Assembly (NCBI RefSeq): GCF_003730195.1
Contig: NZ_QWGG01000014.1
Location: 35,530-99,529 of the forward strand
DNA from: Halosimplex salinum
GTDB lineage: Archaea > Halobacteriota > Halobacteria > Halobacteriales > Haloarculaceae
Length of the DNA stretch: 64,000 nt
Direction: 5' to 3'
Part shown: piece by piece, positions 7,307 through 15,474 of the stretch
Position numbering within the stretch: position 1 is the stretch's first letter
Layout: each line of letters opens with the position of its first letter
Made by a program: the position numbers and the translations under genes
Notes under the pieces: model-generated
What the model was told of the DNA's origin: nothing
What the model saw: only the letters and a program-made list of their open reading frames with translations
The model's database searches: none

Positions 7307-8173
7307 ATGTCTAGTACCAACTCGAGTCGCAAGGTCGTTACGGTGGATGAACAGGCATTCGAAAAAGCGGACGAGCAGGCGGTCGATGAGGACGGCTTCC
7401 CGGTCGTCGACGAGACGCCGGAGTTCGAGGCCGCGGTCGAGCAAGAGACGCAGGCAAAGGTGGATGCAAACCACCCGGACGGGATCGCGGACACCAGCGA
7501 GGACCGGATTCACGGTGCCACCCTCGAACAGGAAGAGCGCATCAGGGCACGGGAAGCCGAACTGGAGCGCATCAGTGCCCAGGCCGAGCTGGGAACACAG
7601 GACGGTCGCGAGCAGCGCACGCGAGAGGTCGTCAGCGAGCAGTGTGGTCGTGACGAGCCGACGCCGGCGGAGCGCACGGATCCCCGGGAGAAGCTGACGC
7701 AAGAGGAACTCGCGGAGGTCAACGAGCAGGCGATGCGGATCAGCGACGAGGTGCAGGGCGGCTGGTCGAGAGCGGTCGTCGCGAAGCAGCTGGCAGAGAA
7801 GGTGCAGCGCGGGCGGGACGTCACGAAGGCGGTGCTGGAGACCCTCGAGGAGTTGAAGGCGGCACCGGGGGCGATCGTGCCCATCGCGGACGTGCCGGAC
7901 GTCCCGGTCGGTGAGGTGACGGTCCAGGGTGAAATCACGCAACTCTGGGATCCGAGTGACACGTCGATTTCGCAGGTCGGGTTGATCGAGGACGATAGCG
8001 GGAAGATCAAGTTCACCATCTGGGAGGCCTCTCGGAAGACGGTCGTGAGCGAAGGTGAGACGGTCCGGTTCCGGGCCGTCAAGAAAAACTGGTACCAGGG
8101 GCGGTGCAGCATCGCCATCACGGGCTGGAGCAGGATCGAATTCCCAGAGCGCGGTCGGTGGTGGGAAGAGTAG
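7307..8173 (+). CDS. RPA-like OB-fold ssDNA-binding protein
   Basis: A 288-residue protein starting MSSTNSSRKVVTVDEQAF. Residues about 1-175 are acidic and coiled-coil-like (EAAVEQETQAKVDANHP, LEQEERIRAREAELE). Residues about 190-285 form an OB fold: VTVQGEITQLWDPSD...VGLIEDDSGKIKFTIW...GETVRFRAVKKNWYQGR, the pattern of RPA/SSB-type single-stranded-DNA binders. ATG 7307 is chosen over upstream in-frame starts because those would fall inside the hairpin leader. Expected role: single-strand binding during plasmid replication or transfer. A poly-T run (8192-8198) after the stop may terminate transcription. Confidence 0.75.
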   Translation: MSSTNSSRKVVTVDEQAFEKADEQAVDEDGFPVVDETPEFEAAVEQETQAKVDANHPDGIADTSEDRIHGATLEQEERIRAREAELERISAQAELGTQDGREQRTREVVSEQCGRDEPTPAERTDPREKLTQEELAEVNEQAMRISDEVQGGWSRAVVAKQLAEKVQRGRDVTKAVLETLEELKAAPGAIVPIADVPDVPVGEVTVQGEITQLWDPSDTSISQVGLIEDDSGKIKFTIWEASRKTVVSEGETVRFRAVKKNWYQGRCSIAITGWSRIEFPERGRWWEE

Positions 8174-8277
8174 GCGAGCGCGTCGCCCTCCTTTTTTTGA
8201 TGTGTGCCGGACCGGCCCTGACCCCGCCGCCCCACCCTCCGCTCCGTGCTCGCTTCGCTGCGCGCGCAGCCACGACC

Positions 8278-9003
8278 TTACTCGCTGAAGGGCACCCTGT
8301 GCGAGAGCGTGATGAGGTGTTCGATATCGCCCAAGATGTAGTCCGAGAGCATCCGCTCCGTATGCTCGAGATTACACGGACCAATATCGTCATGGCTGTC
8401 CGAACGAGCATGGAGCCATGTTTCCATGATTCCCGGGATGTCGCCGCTATCGACGTAGTCGGTATCTGCATCAGTCGGGCGAATCCTCTGGAGATCTAAT
8501 TCATGAGCATAGTCGTCGAAGAACGTCCGTCGGAGCCCGACCTCTTGGTGCTGGATGAGGTCGTCGAGTCCAGTCCCATACCCGTAGGCCTCAGCTGCGA
8601 AGTCGCCCAAATCCACAGATTCGGCACTCCCGATGACAGTCTTCAGATCGCCAGCGAGCCCATCACCGGCAGGGCCGTCAGCAGCATAGACGGGTCGCTT
8701 TTTCAGCATCGGCAGGTCGAAGAAATCGCCCGCATACGTTACGATCTCGTCCGGTTGGTAGGCCCACAGCTCACCATTGATCCGTCGTAGTAGATCCAGT
8801 TCGGACGCAAGCCCTGGAGCGCGCCGAGTGAGGATCTGCGTTCGGGGTAAGCGACCGCCTGCTTCGGGACCGTCATACGCGAGTCCGATTGCCGCGAGTT
8901 GGAAATCCTCCGAATCCTCCCAGTCAGGATCGTCATCAGGCGTGAGATGCGGGCTGATCGTCTCGATATCGAGGGCAAGTCGTCTGGTACTACTAGATGA
9001 CAT
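8278..9003 (-). CDS. RNase H-fold 3'-5' exonuclease-like protein
   Basis: A 241-residue protein. RRLALDIETISPHL (residues 7-20) is exonuclease motif I (DxE), and YQPDEIVTYAGDFFDLPML (about 80-98) matches motif II of the PolB-type proofreading domain. A C-terminal YVDSGDI/HDDIGPCNLEHTERML region could supply the last acidic site. It resembles the detached exonuclease domain of family B polymerases rather than a full polymerase. A TTTAAATAT box 20-28 nt upstream fixes a leaderless start at 9003. The PolB2 in this window lacks recognisable exonuclease residues, so a trans-acting proofreading role is conceivable but unproven. Confidence 0.7.
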   Translation of the reverse strand: MSSSSTRRLALDIETISPHLTPDDDPDWEDSEDFQLAAIGLAYDGPEAGGRLPRTQILTRRAPGLASELDLLRRINGELWAYQPDEIVTYAGDFFDLPMLKKRPVYAADGPAGDGLAGDLKTVIGSAESVDLGDFAAEAYGYGTGLDDLIQHQEVGLRRTFFDDYAHELDLQRIRPTDADTDYVDSGDIPGIMETWLHARSDSHDDIGPCNLEHTERMLSDYILGDIEHLITLSHRVPFSE

Positions 9004-9111
9004 AGCGAATTGTCCAAGTCTGGATATTTAAATCGAAGTGAAGCGTCTGGCTTCAGCTCTCGGTGTTCCCGGTCGTGAATACTTTTGCGAGGTAGACTTG
9101 ATAAGAGAAGT

Positions 9112-9873
9112 ATGAATCAGGCAGACGTCTCCTGGCCAACAGCCCCCACTGGAATAGCCCCTGTGGGTCGGGTCTCTGATCCGGAACTACGAGAGCTCGC
9201 CAGATTGCTCCAGGAAGACAGTACATCGCAGTGGTTCGAGCTGGTGAAGCCGCCGAAGAACCCGCATCCGACAGTCACCAAGTTGCCGGACTACGACCAC
9301 GAAGAAGAGCTAGCCGCGGTTCCGGAAGAACCAACGGAGAGCTACCGACAGCAGGCTCTTGAGTACGTCGAGGGCGTCATCGAAGCCAGGGACTCGGTGC
9401 GGCCGGATTCACTCCAGTCAGTATCTGAACTTCCAGATGGAATCAGTCGTTCAACCTCCCGTCAGTGGGTCTGGTACCATACGACCGACAGCATCCAGGA
9501 ACGGACAGATGACCGGCCACGGTCGTTGGCTGAAACGACTGACCACGGAAAATATCTGTTCTTCACACCAGATGAAACGGGCATCCTCGAGGACATCATC
9601 GTCGAGCAATTTCAGTCTCGACCGTTCGACTCTGCGAAGGTCCCGACGATTCCGAACAGAAAACCGGATGCAGTCCTCTGCCTCTATTATTCGGACGACC
9701 GGTATCGAGCCGATCTTCGAGAGACGTATCAGAACGAGCCGGAAGACGACACCTACGGGGTTGCGTCCCCCTACGATCCAGAGCAGCCCATCATCAAACC
9801 GCGAGGATTCAAAACCGACTCTGCAACGCGGCGAAATGAGTACTCTAACGAATTCAGGCAAGAATCAGAGTAA
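9112..9873 (+). CDS. Hypothetical protein
   Basis: A 253-residue protein starting MNQADVSWPTAPTGIAP. A TACTTTTG box about 30 nt upstream supports the leaderless ATG at 9112. It contains GKYLFFTPDE and a predicted alpha/beta middle (VPTIPNRKPDAVLCLYYSDDRYRAD). It is not recognised. The 3' end overlaps the convergent gene at 9865 by 9 nt. GC content is a little lower than in the flanking plasmid genes. Confidence 0.6.
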   Translation: MNQADVSWPTAPTGIAPVGRVSDPELRELARLLQEDSTSQWFELVKPPKNPHPTVTKLPDYDHEEELAAVPEEPTESYRQQALEYVEGVIEARDSVRPDSLQSVSELPDGISRSTSRQWVWYHTTDSIQERTDDRPRSLAETTDHGKYLFFTPDETGILEDIIVEQFQSRPFDSAKVPTIPNRKPDAVLCLYYSDDRYRADLRETYQNEPEDDTYGVASPYDPEQPIIKPRGFKTDSATRRNEYSNEFRQESE

Positions 9874-10458
9874 GCCTTGCTCGATGAGTTTCTCCCTGGC
9901 CTGTCGGACATTCTTTCGCACCGCTTCAGGGTGGACATCACGTTGGGATGCCCATTCTTTCGGGGCATTCCCCAGCTCTTCCGTCATCCAATAGTCGAGG
10001 ATTTCAGGTGGGGTGAGGCCATCCTCTGCCAGCTCTTGGAACCACCAGGACAGGACTAGTCTCGATCGCCGCCAGACCTCGATATCTTGAATCGGTACGA
10101 CGAGATATGAGTGATGCCCCTCCAATTCATGAGAGTGCCCGCTGGACGTGAGAAGGTCATGTGCGCGGATGGAATGCCACTCTTTCGCTGCAGTCGCCTC
10201 GTCCTCCTCAACATCGATCGATTCGAAAATGGTTGACCACTCAGGGTCAGGTATAGCGAAGACGAAGTCACTCGGTGGATTCTGGAATGCTAGCTCGACC
10301 GTCGATGAAGAATTGCGCCACGCCTTCTCGAAGTAATCATCGATAACGGTCACGTCGGCAATCCGTTCCAAGAGTTCCGTAAGGCGCGACGTTGACACGG
10401 TGGTCTCGGCAGCAACCTGCTGAATTCGCCCTCGATGAACACGTCGTTCCTGAGCCAT
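9865..10458 (-). CDS. Hypothetical protein with C-terminal helix-turn-helix
   Basis: A 197-residue protein starting MAQERRVHRGRIQ; ATG 10458 is preferred over an upstream TTG because a TTATAAGTATTT box lies about 25 nt before it. The last 50 residues (GLTPPEILDYWMTEEL...WASQRDVHPEAVRKNVRQAR) look like a sigma-region-4-type helix-turn-helix. The N terminus (VAAETTVSTSRLTELLERIADV) may be a second HTH. Perhaps a transcription regulator; target unknown. It converges on the gene at 9112. Confidence 0.6.
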   Translation of the reverse strand: MAQERRVHRGRIQQVAAETTVSTSRLTELLERIADVTVIDDYFEKAWRNSSSTVELAFQNPPSDFVFAIPDPEWSTIFESIDVEEDEATAAKEWHSIRAHDLLTSSGHSHELEGHHSYLVVPIQDIEVWRRSRLVLSWWFQELAEDGLTPPEILDYWMTEELGNAPKEWASQRDVHPEAVRKNVRQAREKLIEQGLL

Positions 10459-10513
10459 ACCCAACCTCTTGTTTGGAAATACTTATAATCCCGCCACAAA
10501 ACAACTTGTAGTT

Positions 10514-10541
10514 TGTTATTGGCCCCCGAGGGGTGGGGCCC
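10514..10541 (+). promoter_or_regulatory. GGGTG-loop hairpin element E3
   Basis: GTTATT precedes stem GGCCCC (10521-10526)/GGGGCC (10535-10540) around loop CGAGGGGT. It lies 35 nt upstream of the TFB start. An alternative TFB start at 10513 would place this hairpin inside the coding region, so the ATG at 10576 is favoured. Confidence 0.65.
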
Positions 10542-10575
10542 TCAGAAGGAGGTGTCCCAGACAGAGGTGAGTTCA

Positions 10576-11520
10576 ATGGCAACCAGAGACATCTACGAGA
10601 GCGGATTCGACGAAGACGTCCGAACGGAATCGAGTGCGAACCAATGCCCCGAGTGCGACGGCCGAGTCACCACGAACGCGGTCGAAACGGTCTGCGAGGA
10701 CTGTGGCCTGGTCATCGACGAACAGCGTATCGATCACGGGCCGGAGTGGCGGGCGTACGACGACGAGGAGTGTAAACGAACGGGCGCTCCACTCACTGCC
10801 GCCCGCCACGATCGCGGCCTGTCAACGGAGATCGGTCGCGGCACCGACGCGAAGGGGAATGAGATCTCTGGGCAGAAGCGACGACGACTCGCGCGGATGC
10901 GCCGTGAGCAGACCCGGGGTCGCTGGCGGTCGAAAGCGGAACGGAATCTCGCCCACGGATTGGGCGAAGTGCGTCGGTTGGCGAGTGCGCTCGAACTCTC
11001 CGATTCGGTCCGCGACCAGGCGTGTCAGCTCTTCCGGAGCGCCCAGAACGAGGATCTGCTTCGTGGCAGATCCATCGAAGCCATCGCCGCGGCTAGCGTG
11101 TACGGGGCCTGCCGGTGTAACGGTCGAGCAGTGATACTCGATGAGGTCGCTGATACAGCACGCGTCGAACTGTCTCGAGTGAGAAACGCGTACAAAACGC
11201 TGAATACAGAATTAGGACTTCCTACCCCACCGAGGAGACCGCAGTCGTTCATTCCGCGCTTCGCGTCAGAATTGGACGTCTCTGACACGGTCCGACAGCG
11301 GGCGTTTGAACTCGCAAAGAGCGCTGAAGAGACAATTATCTCGAACGGATGCCAACCGACAGGTGTCGCAGCGGCCTGCCTCTATAAGGCTGCTCGGGAG
11401 CAGGGACAATTTCTCACGCAGACAGATCTCGCAGAGGTGGCGGAGACAACGCCGGTAACGATACGTACACGATGGAACGAACTAGAGGAGGTCGACGATT
11501 CGAAGTCAGCCCCCGCGTAG
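10576..11520 (+). CDS. tfb: Transcription initiation factor IIB (TFB)
   Basis: A 314-residue TFB. The N-terminal zinc ribbon is CPECDGR...CEDCG (residues about 24-45), then a B-finger/linker (HGPEWRAYDDEECKRTGAPLT), and two cyclin-fold repeats (about 110-205 and 210-305) with the usual SIEAIAAASVYGACR and PTGVAAACLYKAAR helices. TFB brings RNA polymerase to TATA/BRE promoters. Haloarchaea carry several TFBs that serve different promoter sets, so a plasmid copy could direct plasmid-specific transcription. It is preceded by hairpin element E3. The C-terminal tail is short. Confidence 0.93.
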   Translation: MATRDIYESGFDEDVRTESSANQCPECDGRVTTNAVETVCEDCGLVIDEQRIDHGPEWRAYDDEECKRTGAPLTAARHDRGLSTEIGRGTDAKGNEISGQKRRRLARMRREQTRGRWRSKAERNLAHGLGEVRRLASALELSDSVRDQACQLFRSAQNEDLLRGRSIEAIAAASVYGACRCNGRAVILDEVADTARVELSRVRNAYKTLNTELGLPTPPRRPQSFIPRFASELDVSDTVRQRAFELAKSAEETIISNGCQPTGVAAACLYKAAREQGQFLTQTDLAEVAETTPVTIRTRWNELEEVDDSKSAPA

Positions 11521-11542
11521 CGCAGAGGCTCTGAAACCTTGG

Positions 11543-11776
11543 TTAATCGTCGAAGGCATTCACCAAATACTGACCGTTCTGGGTAAGTCGATAGATCTTC
11601 TTCCCATCGCGTTCCTCCGCTACTTCGATCATCCCTGCCTCCTGTAGTTCGCCGAGATGGGTGTAGATATACCCATGACTCAGGTTCAGTTCAGCGGCAA
11701 GCCCATAGCCGTGAAGTGGTTCAGAACGTAGCTGTCGGAGGATATCCAATTTGGTATCGCTGATGAGACCGCCCAT
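11543..11776 (-). CDS. PadR-like winged-helix regulator
   Basis: A 77-residue protein starting MGGLISDTKLDILRQL. It is a single winged helix: HGYGLAAELNLSHGYIYTHLGELQEAGMIEV then a wing (EERDGKKIYRLTQNGQYLVN). This is the PadR pattern without the C-terminal dimerisation helix. It is divergent from the HalOD1 protein gene at 11966. Two CTGACCGGTC boxes lie in the shared promoter region and are the likely operator. Confidence 0.8.
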   Translation of the reverse strand: MGGLISDTKLDILRQLRSEPLHGYGLAAELNLSHGYIYTHLGELQEAGMIEVAEERDGKKIYRLTQNGQYLVNAFDD

Positions 11777-11789
11777 TATCACAGGGTAT

Positions 11790-11839
11790 TCTGACCGGTC
11801 TGGGGAAACTCATAGAATAGAAATCTCTGACCGGTCAGA
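11790..11839. promoter_or_regulatory. Paired CTGACCGGTC palindromes between divergent genes
   Basis: TCTGACCGGTCAGA (11826-11839) is a perfect 14-bp palindrome; TCTGACCGGTCTGG (from 11790) is an imperfect second copy about 36 bp away. Both lie just upstream of the PadR-like gene start. This is a probable autoregulatory operator, inferred from position. Confidence 0.65.
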
Positions 11840-11965
11840 AAGAGCAAACAAGTCAAAAGACCTATTGGACCGGGAGAATTGGAATCTATGTACTACCCCA
11901 AATTACGTTCCCGGTCCACCGAACAGACCCCAGCGGGAGAATCGTACTCAACGGTGTAACTATCA

Positions 11966-12829
11966 ATGGGACCAAACAACGAGACCAACCCCCCATCCTT
12001 CAACTACGGAGATAGTCCGAGTACAGGAGTGATTCGAGCAGTGGCATGGTTCAAAGGTGTTGAACCGACCGCGCTCACGCCATTACAAGACGTAATCGAT
12101 GTAGACGCATTGGACGCCCTGTTCAACCAGCCAGAGGAGACAGATCTCTCGGTGTCGTTCGAATACGATGAGTGTGTAGTAGAGGTTACTAACGATGGCA
12201 CAATCACGATCCAGGGGGCATCGGACGCCGGGTCAAGAGAACTTGACCAAGAGACAAACGTGCTGTTTCTCGCGCCAAGCAGCAGTCACTCCGAAGAGGA
12301 GGGATGCGACGACTTGTTGTCCGCCGTCCCGACCAGTCGGGCAAACGTGCTCGGGGTAACGTACGAGTCTCCAGGCACGAACCGACTCAGCACATGGGAG
12401 TTCGAGGAAGAGACCCCCGCACGTATTTCACTCATCAATGTTGGAGACTTCACACGATCATCTGCCTCACGGCCTTCCAAGAATGCGCATCCACCTGAAC
12501 GGATAGAGGTTAACACCGTTCTCGACCCATCGGATCTGACAACCCTCGGAATACGAATTAGTGAACAGCTTTCGGAGTGGGGAAGTACCGATGAGCAACC
12601 CGTTGTCTGCTTCCATTCACTCACAGATCTTCTCGAAGCCACAGAACTCAATCGGGCGTTCAGATTTCTCCATCTCCTTACCAGGCGTCTCTCGTCGGCA
12701 GGAGCGATAGCGCACTTCCATCTAGATCCCGAAGCGTGTGACGAGAAGACGGTTGAGACCCTCCGACCGTTATTCGATGCCGTTCTCGAAATTGACGAGG
12801 ACGGAACGTGGTCGATGTGCGTGCAATAG
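11966..12829 (+). CDS. HalOD1 / RecA-like-fold signalling protein
   Basis: A 287-residue protein. Residues about 15-78 are a HalOD1 domain (VIRAVAWFKGVEPTALTPL, VDALDALFNQ, VSFEYDECVVEVT). Residues about 95-285 resemble the degenerate RecA-like domain found in haloarchaeal HalOD1/DUF835-type proteins: an N-terminal strand (NVLFLAPSSSHSEEEG) where a P-loop would be, and QPVVCFHSLTDLLEAT...RFLHLLTRRLSSAGAIAHFHLD in the place of Walker B. The P-loop lysine is not visible, so ATP binding is doubtful. Probably a signalling adaptor, perhaps controlled by the divergent PadR-like regulator. Confidence 0.7.
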   Translation: MGPNNETNPPSFNYGDSPSTGVIRAVAWFKGVEPTALTPLQDVIDVDALDALFNQPEETDLSVSFEYDECVVEVTNDGTITIQGASDAGSRELDQETNVLFLAPSSSHSEEEGCDDLLSAVPTSRANVLGVTYESPGTNRLSTWEFEEETPARISLINVGDFTRSSASRPSKNAHPPERIEVNTVLDPSDLTTLGIRISEQLSEWGSTDEQPVVCFHSLTDLLEATELNRAFRFLHLLTRRLSSAGAIAHFHLDPEACDEKTVETLRPLFDAVLEIDEDGTWSMCVQ

Positions 12830-12963
12830 AGAACTACCACCGACTTTCTCCAATTGCCGTGCGAGGGGCTAGTTACCTTCAGCGGAGGCGTCATTCCTGA
12901 ATACAACACCGGTCAAAGAGGATTGTCACCCCCTCAGGTTGAAGTACCATTACGGACGAATCC

Positions 12964-13854
12964 ATGAGCCAATCGATGAACAACTACACTGATTTCGAAG
13001 AACTCAGACCGATCGGCGAAGCATCGCATATTCCGGATGAGAAACTTAGCGAATGCGGTGACAGTGCAGCCCATCGGCAGCGCGTTGCCACAACCGAGAA
13101 AGGGTATCCGAGCGACACGACTGAATCAAACACGGAGTGCCGGTCCTGTGGGGCGTCAGTCCCAGACGGCCAGACGAAATGCCGGTTCTGTCTCACCAAC
13201 CATCTCGGAAGTGACGCGACCGGGACGGACGAGACAGCGTCGACGACGTGCCTCGGCATCGTCCACCTGGTCGTCGAGTCGACCACGTTCTACGGCGCCG
13301 TGGCGAAGGGCGGCGCCGCGGCGAACCTCCTCTCTGCCAACAAGGCGGAGCCGGCCGTCGACGACTACACGCTCATCTACGATCTCGACGAGGCACCGGC
13401 GCGCCAGCTGGCCGAGCAATGGCCCTCACTCCCCGACGCGGTACAGGTGTCGGCAGAGGAGGGAGAGCGGCTTCTCAGTGCCGCCCGTCACCGGACTGGG
13501 TGGCACGGGCAGGGAGCGTCGGAGCGTCCGGGGCAGGGCCCGACGCGGCTCTACGACCAGCGTGGGGACGGCATCCGCGACGCGTCGCGTCTCGACGCGG
13601 TCCTCGACGACGCCGACGACGCGGTGTGGCTGGTTCCAGCGATGGCGCTGACCGAATCTACTGGCGAAGCTGGGGCTGATCGGCAGGAGTCGTCGGTACC
13701 GACGACTCAGGAACTCGACTGTCAAAACTGTGGACGGGCGACCGACCATCGGTTCAAGACCCACGAGTCGGTCCCGGATGAGGCGTGGACGGGACAACCG
13801 ATCTGGGAGTGCCGGGTGTGTGGCTCGGCTCGCTACGGCCCCAATCTCGAGTAA
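12964..13854 (+). CDS. Double zinc-ribbon haloarchaeal protein
   Basis: A 296-residue protein with CRSCGASVPDGQTKCRFC (residues about 59-76) and a C-terminal CQNCGR...WECRVCG module. Between them is a conserved-looking domain (GIVHLVVESTTFYGAVAKGG...YDLDEAPARQLAEQWPSLP...RLLSAARHRTGW). The architecture recurs on haloarchaeal plasmids but I know no function. GC content jumps at about 13200: the first 75 codons are less GC-rich than the rest, which hints at a fusion or recombination joint. Inverted repeat IR-2 follows 19 nt after the stop. Confidence 0.65.
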   Translation: MSQSMNNYTDFEELRPIGEASHIPDEKLSECGDSAAHRQRVATTEKGYPSDTTESNTECRSCGASVPDGQTKCRFCLTNHLGSDATGTDETASTTCLGIVHLVVESTTFYGAVAKGGAAANLLSANKAEPAVDDYTLIYDLDEAPARQLAEQWPSLPDAVQVSAEEGERLLSAARHRTGWHGQGASERPGQGPTRLYDQRGDGIRDASRLDAVLDDADDAVWLVPAMALTESTGEAGADRQESSVPTTQELDCQNCGRATDHRFKTHESVPDEAWTGQPIWECRVCGSARYGPNLE

Positions 13855-13873
13855 GGCCAGTGCTAGGCATCGA

Positions 13874-13981
13874 TTAACCAACCGCCTGCGAGTACCGTCG
13901 AGGTTCGTTCGTCCGACCAGGAGGTCGATCTCGTCGAGGATGAAGAACCGCCTGCGAGTACCGTCGAGGTTCGTTGGTTAA
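13874..13981. repeat. Inverted-repeat element IR-2 with an internal 66-bp duplication
   Basis: TTAACCAAC (13874-13882) and GTTGGTTAA (13973-13981) are the usual arms but 108 bp apart. A 30-bp segment starting AACCGCCTGCGAGTACC is repeated exactly at 13880-13909 and 13946-13975, offset 66 bp. Removing one 66-bp unit restores a standard 42-bp element, so this copy arose by internal tandem duplication. Confidence 0.85.
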
Positions 13982-14023
13982 GACTGGGATCTCCTGCAAG
14001 CCCGACGCCAGTCTCGATGGTGG

Positions 14024-14053
14024 GTCTTTCCGCGCCGGCGAGCGGTGAGGCGC
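14024..14053 (+). promoter_or_regulatory. GGGTG-loop hairpin element E4
   Basis: GTCTTTC precedes stem GCGCC (14032-14036)/GGCGC (14049-14053); the loop GGCGAGCGGTGA keeps the GA..GGTG signature. It ends 5 nt before the ATG at 14059 and would lie inside the coding region if the upstream ATG at 14017 were used. Confidence 0.55.
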
Positions 14054-14058
14054 TTCCA

Positions 14059-14247
14059 ATGGAGCAAGAGTTCAAACAGGGCTACCGGATGCATCGTGTA
14101 CTCAGCAATCTCAACCGACTCGACGTCGACCGATTAGACGACGCGGATCGAGAGCGAGTCGAGACCGCGAGAGACCTCCTGGAAGAGGTGAGCCTTCTCA
14201 CGCGGCCGGGCGACGGAGCCGGGGCGGACGCCCACGCAGACTCCTAA
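14059..14247 (+). CDS. Small acidic helical protein
   Basis: A 62-residue protein starting MEQEFKQGYRMHRVLSNL, with a helical core (LDVDRLDDADRERVETARDLLEEVSLL) and a short acidic tail. An in-frame ATG at 14017 would extend it through the hairpin element, so 14059 is preferred. No family recognised. It lies between IR-2/E4 and the next hairpin-led gene. Confidence 0.55.
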   Translation: MEQEFKQGYRMHRVLSNLNRLDVDRLDDADRERVETARDLLEEVSLLTRPGDGAGADAHADS

Positions 14248-14290
14248 CTGGAGTCGCCGGCCACGCCTCGGGAGGCACCTCTCGCATCGG

Positions 14291-14320
14291 TTTATCGCCC
14301 CCGACAGGGGTGCGGGGGCG
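14291..14320 (+). promoter_or_regulatory. GGGTG-loop hairpin element E5
   Basis: GTTTATCG leads into a 7-bp perfect stem CGCCCCC (14296-14302)/GGGGGCG (14314-14320) around loop GACAGGGGTGC. The gene start is 18 nt further on. Confidence 0.7.
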
Positions 14321-14338
14321 ACCCCGTGAAGTCCAGAT

Positions 14339-14719
14339 ATGGCGACACTGCAAGCTGCGACGACGTCGACCGGCGCGATCGTATCGGATCCGCAGGCTGT
14401 CCGCGAGCTCTGTGAGAGCTACTGCTTCGGGACGCTCGACTGGGAGGTCACTGAAGACGGAGAGCTCACCATCTGGGGGTATGACGACTTCGAGGTGTAC
14501 GAGGCGCGGGAGAACGGCCTGCCGGACTATGAGGGCGGGATCGTGACCCACGAATTCCTGCGAGAACTCGCCGACCACCTCGAAGCCGACGAAGTGTTCG
14601 ATATCCAGACGGCGGGGTTCACCAAGTGCCGCTTCCCCGTGCTGGCGAAGCGGTACGTCGTTCGCGACGGCGAAGTCCTCCACGCGGACCTCAGTTCCCC
14701 CGACCCGATCGACGAGTAG
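14339..14719 (+). CDS. Hypothetical haloarchaeal plasmid protein
   Basis: A 126-residue acidic protein starting MATLQAATTSTGAIVSDP. It contains an aromatic-rich alternating strand region (LDWEVTEDGELTIWGYDDF), a helix (THEFLRELADHLEADE) and a C-terminal strand pair (KCRFPVLAKRYVVRDGEV). No catalytic motif is seen. It is third in a co-directional run of hairpin-led genes (14059-16539), probably expressed alike. Function unknown. Confidence 0.65.
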   Translation: MATLQAATTSTGAIVSDPQAVRELCESYCFGTLDWEVTEDGELTIWGYDDFEVYEARENGLPDYEGGIVTHEFLRELADHLEADEVFDIQTAGFTKCRFPVLAKRYVVRDGEVLHADLSSPDPIDE

Positions 14720-14722
14720 GGT

Positions 14723-14754
14723 TGTTCGTCCCCCGGGAGGGGTGCGGGGCGATC
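14723..14754 (+). promoter_or_regulatory. GGGTG-loop hairpin element E6
   Basis: GTTGTTCGTC precedes CCCC (14731-14734 region)/GGGG (14746-14749) around loop GGGAGGGGTGC. It starts 8 nt after the previous stop and ends about 32 nt before the next ATG. Confidence 0.6.
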
Positions 14755-14786
14755 CATTCGCGGTCGCCCCGTGAGGTGATTGCTCA

Positions 14787-15449
14787 ATGGGACACCGCGC
14801 ACTCGTTGCGTACGAACACACAGACGGACAGTACACGCTCCACTACAGCCACTGGGGCGCAGCAAACCTGAAGCTCAAGCACCGAATCTCGGCTGAGGCG
14901 CCATTCGGTGGCGACGACACCGACTCCAAGTGGGCGAAACAGCTCCTCGCAGAGCTGGCCGATGGCCTCGAGGCAGATGCCGTCGACGGCTACCTCGCTG
15001 GCGAGGATCGACCGTCGACGGTCGTCGAGCCGAAGCCCCGCGCCACCGGGCTCACCCTGGACGAGATCGTCGCTGACCACCTCGACTACCTCCACCACGA
15101 GGCGTTCTTCGTGGTGTCGACGACGTTCGAGGCGACCGCCTATCGGACGCTGTGGTTCGGGCTCCAGTACGACTCGGAGACAGCCGAACAGGGAGAGACG
15201 GTCGGGAACGGCGCGCTCGCGACGGTGCGCTGGTACGACGGCGAGCCGGTCGGCGACGGCCACCTGCAGGGGCAGTTCGCGGCCCTCAAAGACGTCGTCG
15301 GCGACATGCTCGACAAGGGCGTCTTCACGCCGTCGACGGCGAGGCAGTACCTGAAACGGAAGCTGGCCGAGCGGGTCGGAGACCGACAAGAGCTGCTCAT
15401 TCCGACCGGGGAATCACCCTTCGAGAAGGCGAGCCTGAACCACTCCTAG
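14787..15449 (+). CDS. DUF6735-like haloarchaeal protein
   Basis: A 220-residue protein starting MGHRALVAYEHTDGQYTLHYSHWG, an N terminus I associate with the haloarchaeal DUF6735 family (from memory). The middle has FFVVSTTFEATAYRTLWFGL and the C terminus a helix with VGDMLDKGVFTPSTARQYL. No enzyme signature is visible. It follows hairpin element E6 by 32 nt. Family members are frequent on haloarchaeal plasmids; function unknown. Confidence 0.65.
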   Translation: MGHRALVAYEHTDGQYTLHYSHWGAANLKLKHRISAEAPFGGDDTDSKWAKQLLAELADGLEADAVDGYLAGEDRPSTVVEPKPRATGLTLDEIVADHLDYLHHEAFFVVSTTFEATAYRTLWFGLQYDSETAEQGETVGNGALATVRWYDGEPVGDGHLQGQFAALKDVVGDMLDKGVFTPSTARQYLKRKLAERVGDRQELLIPTGESPFEKASLNHS

Positions 15450-15474
15450 TTCGATCTGCTTCGTGGCAGCTCCT

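Noticed and set aside
13863..14075. Minus-strand frames across IR-2
   Set aside because: They are produced by the repeated 30-bp block and have no start signals.
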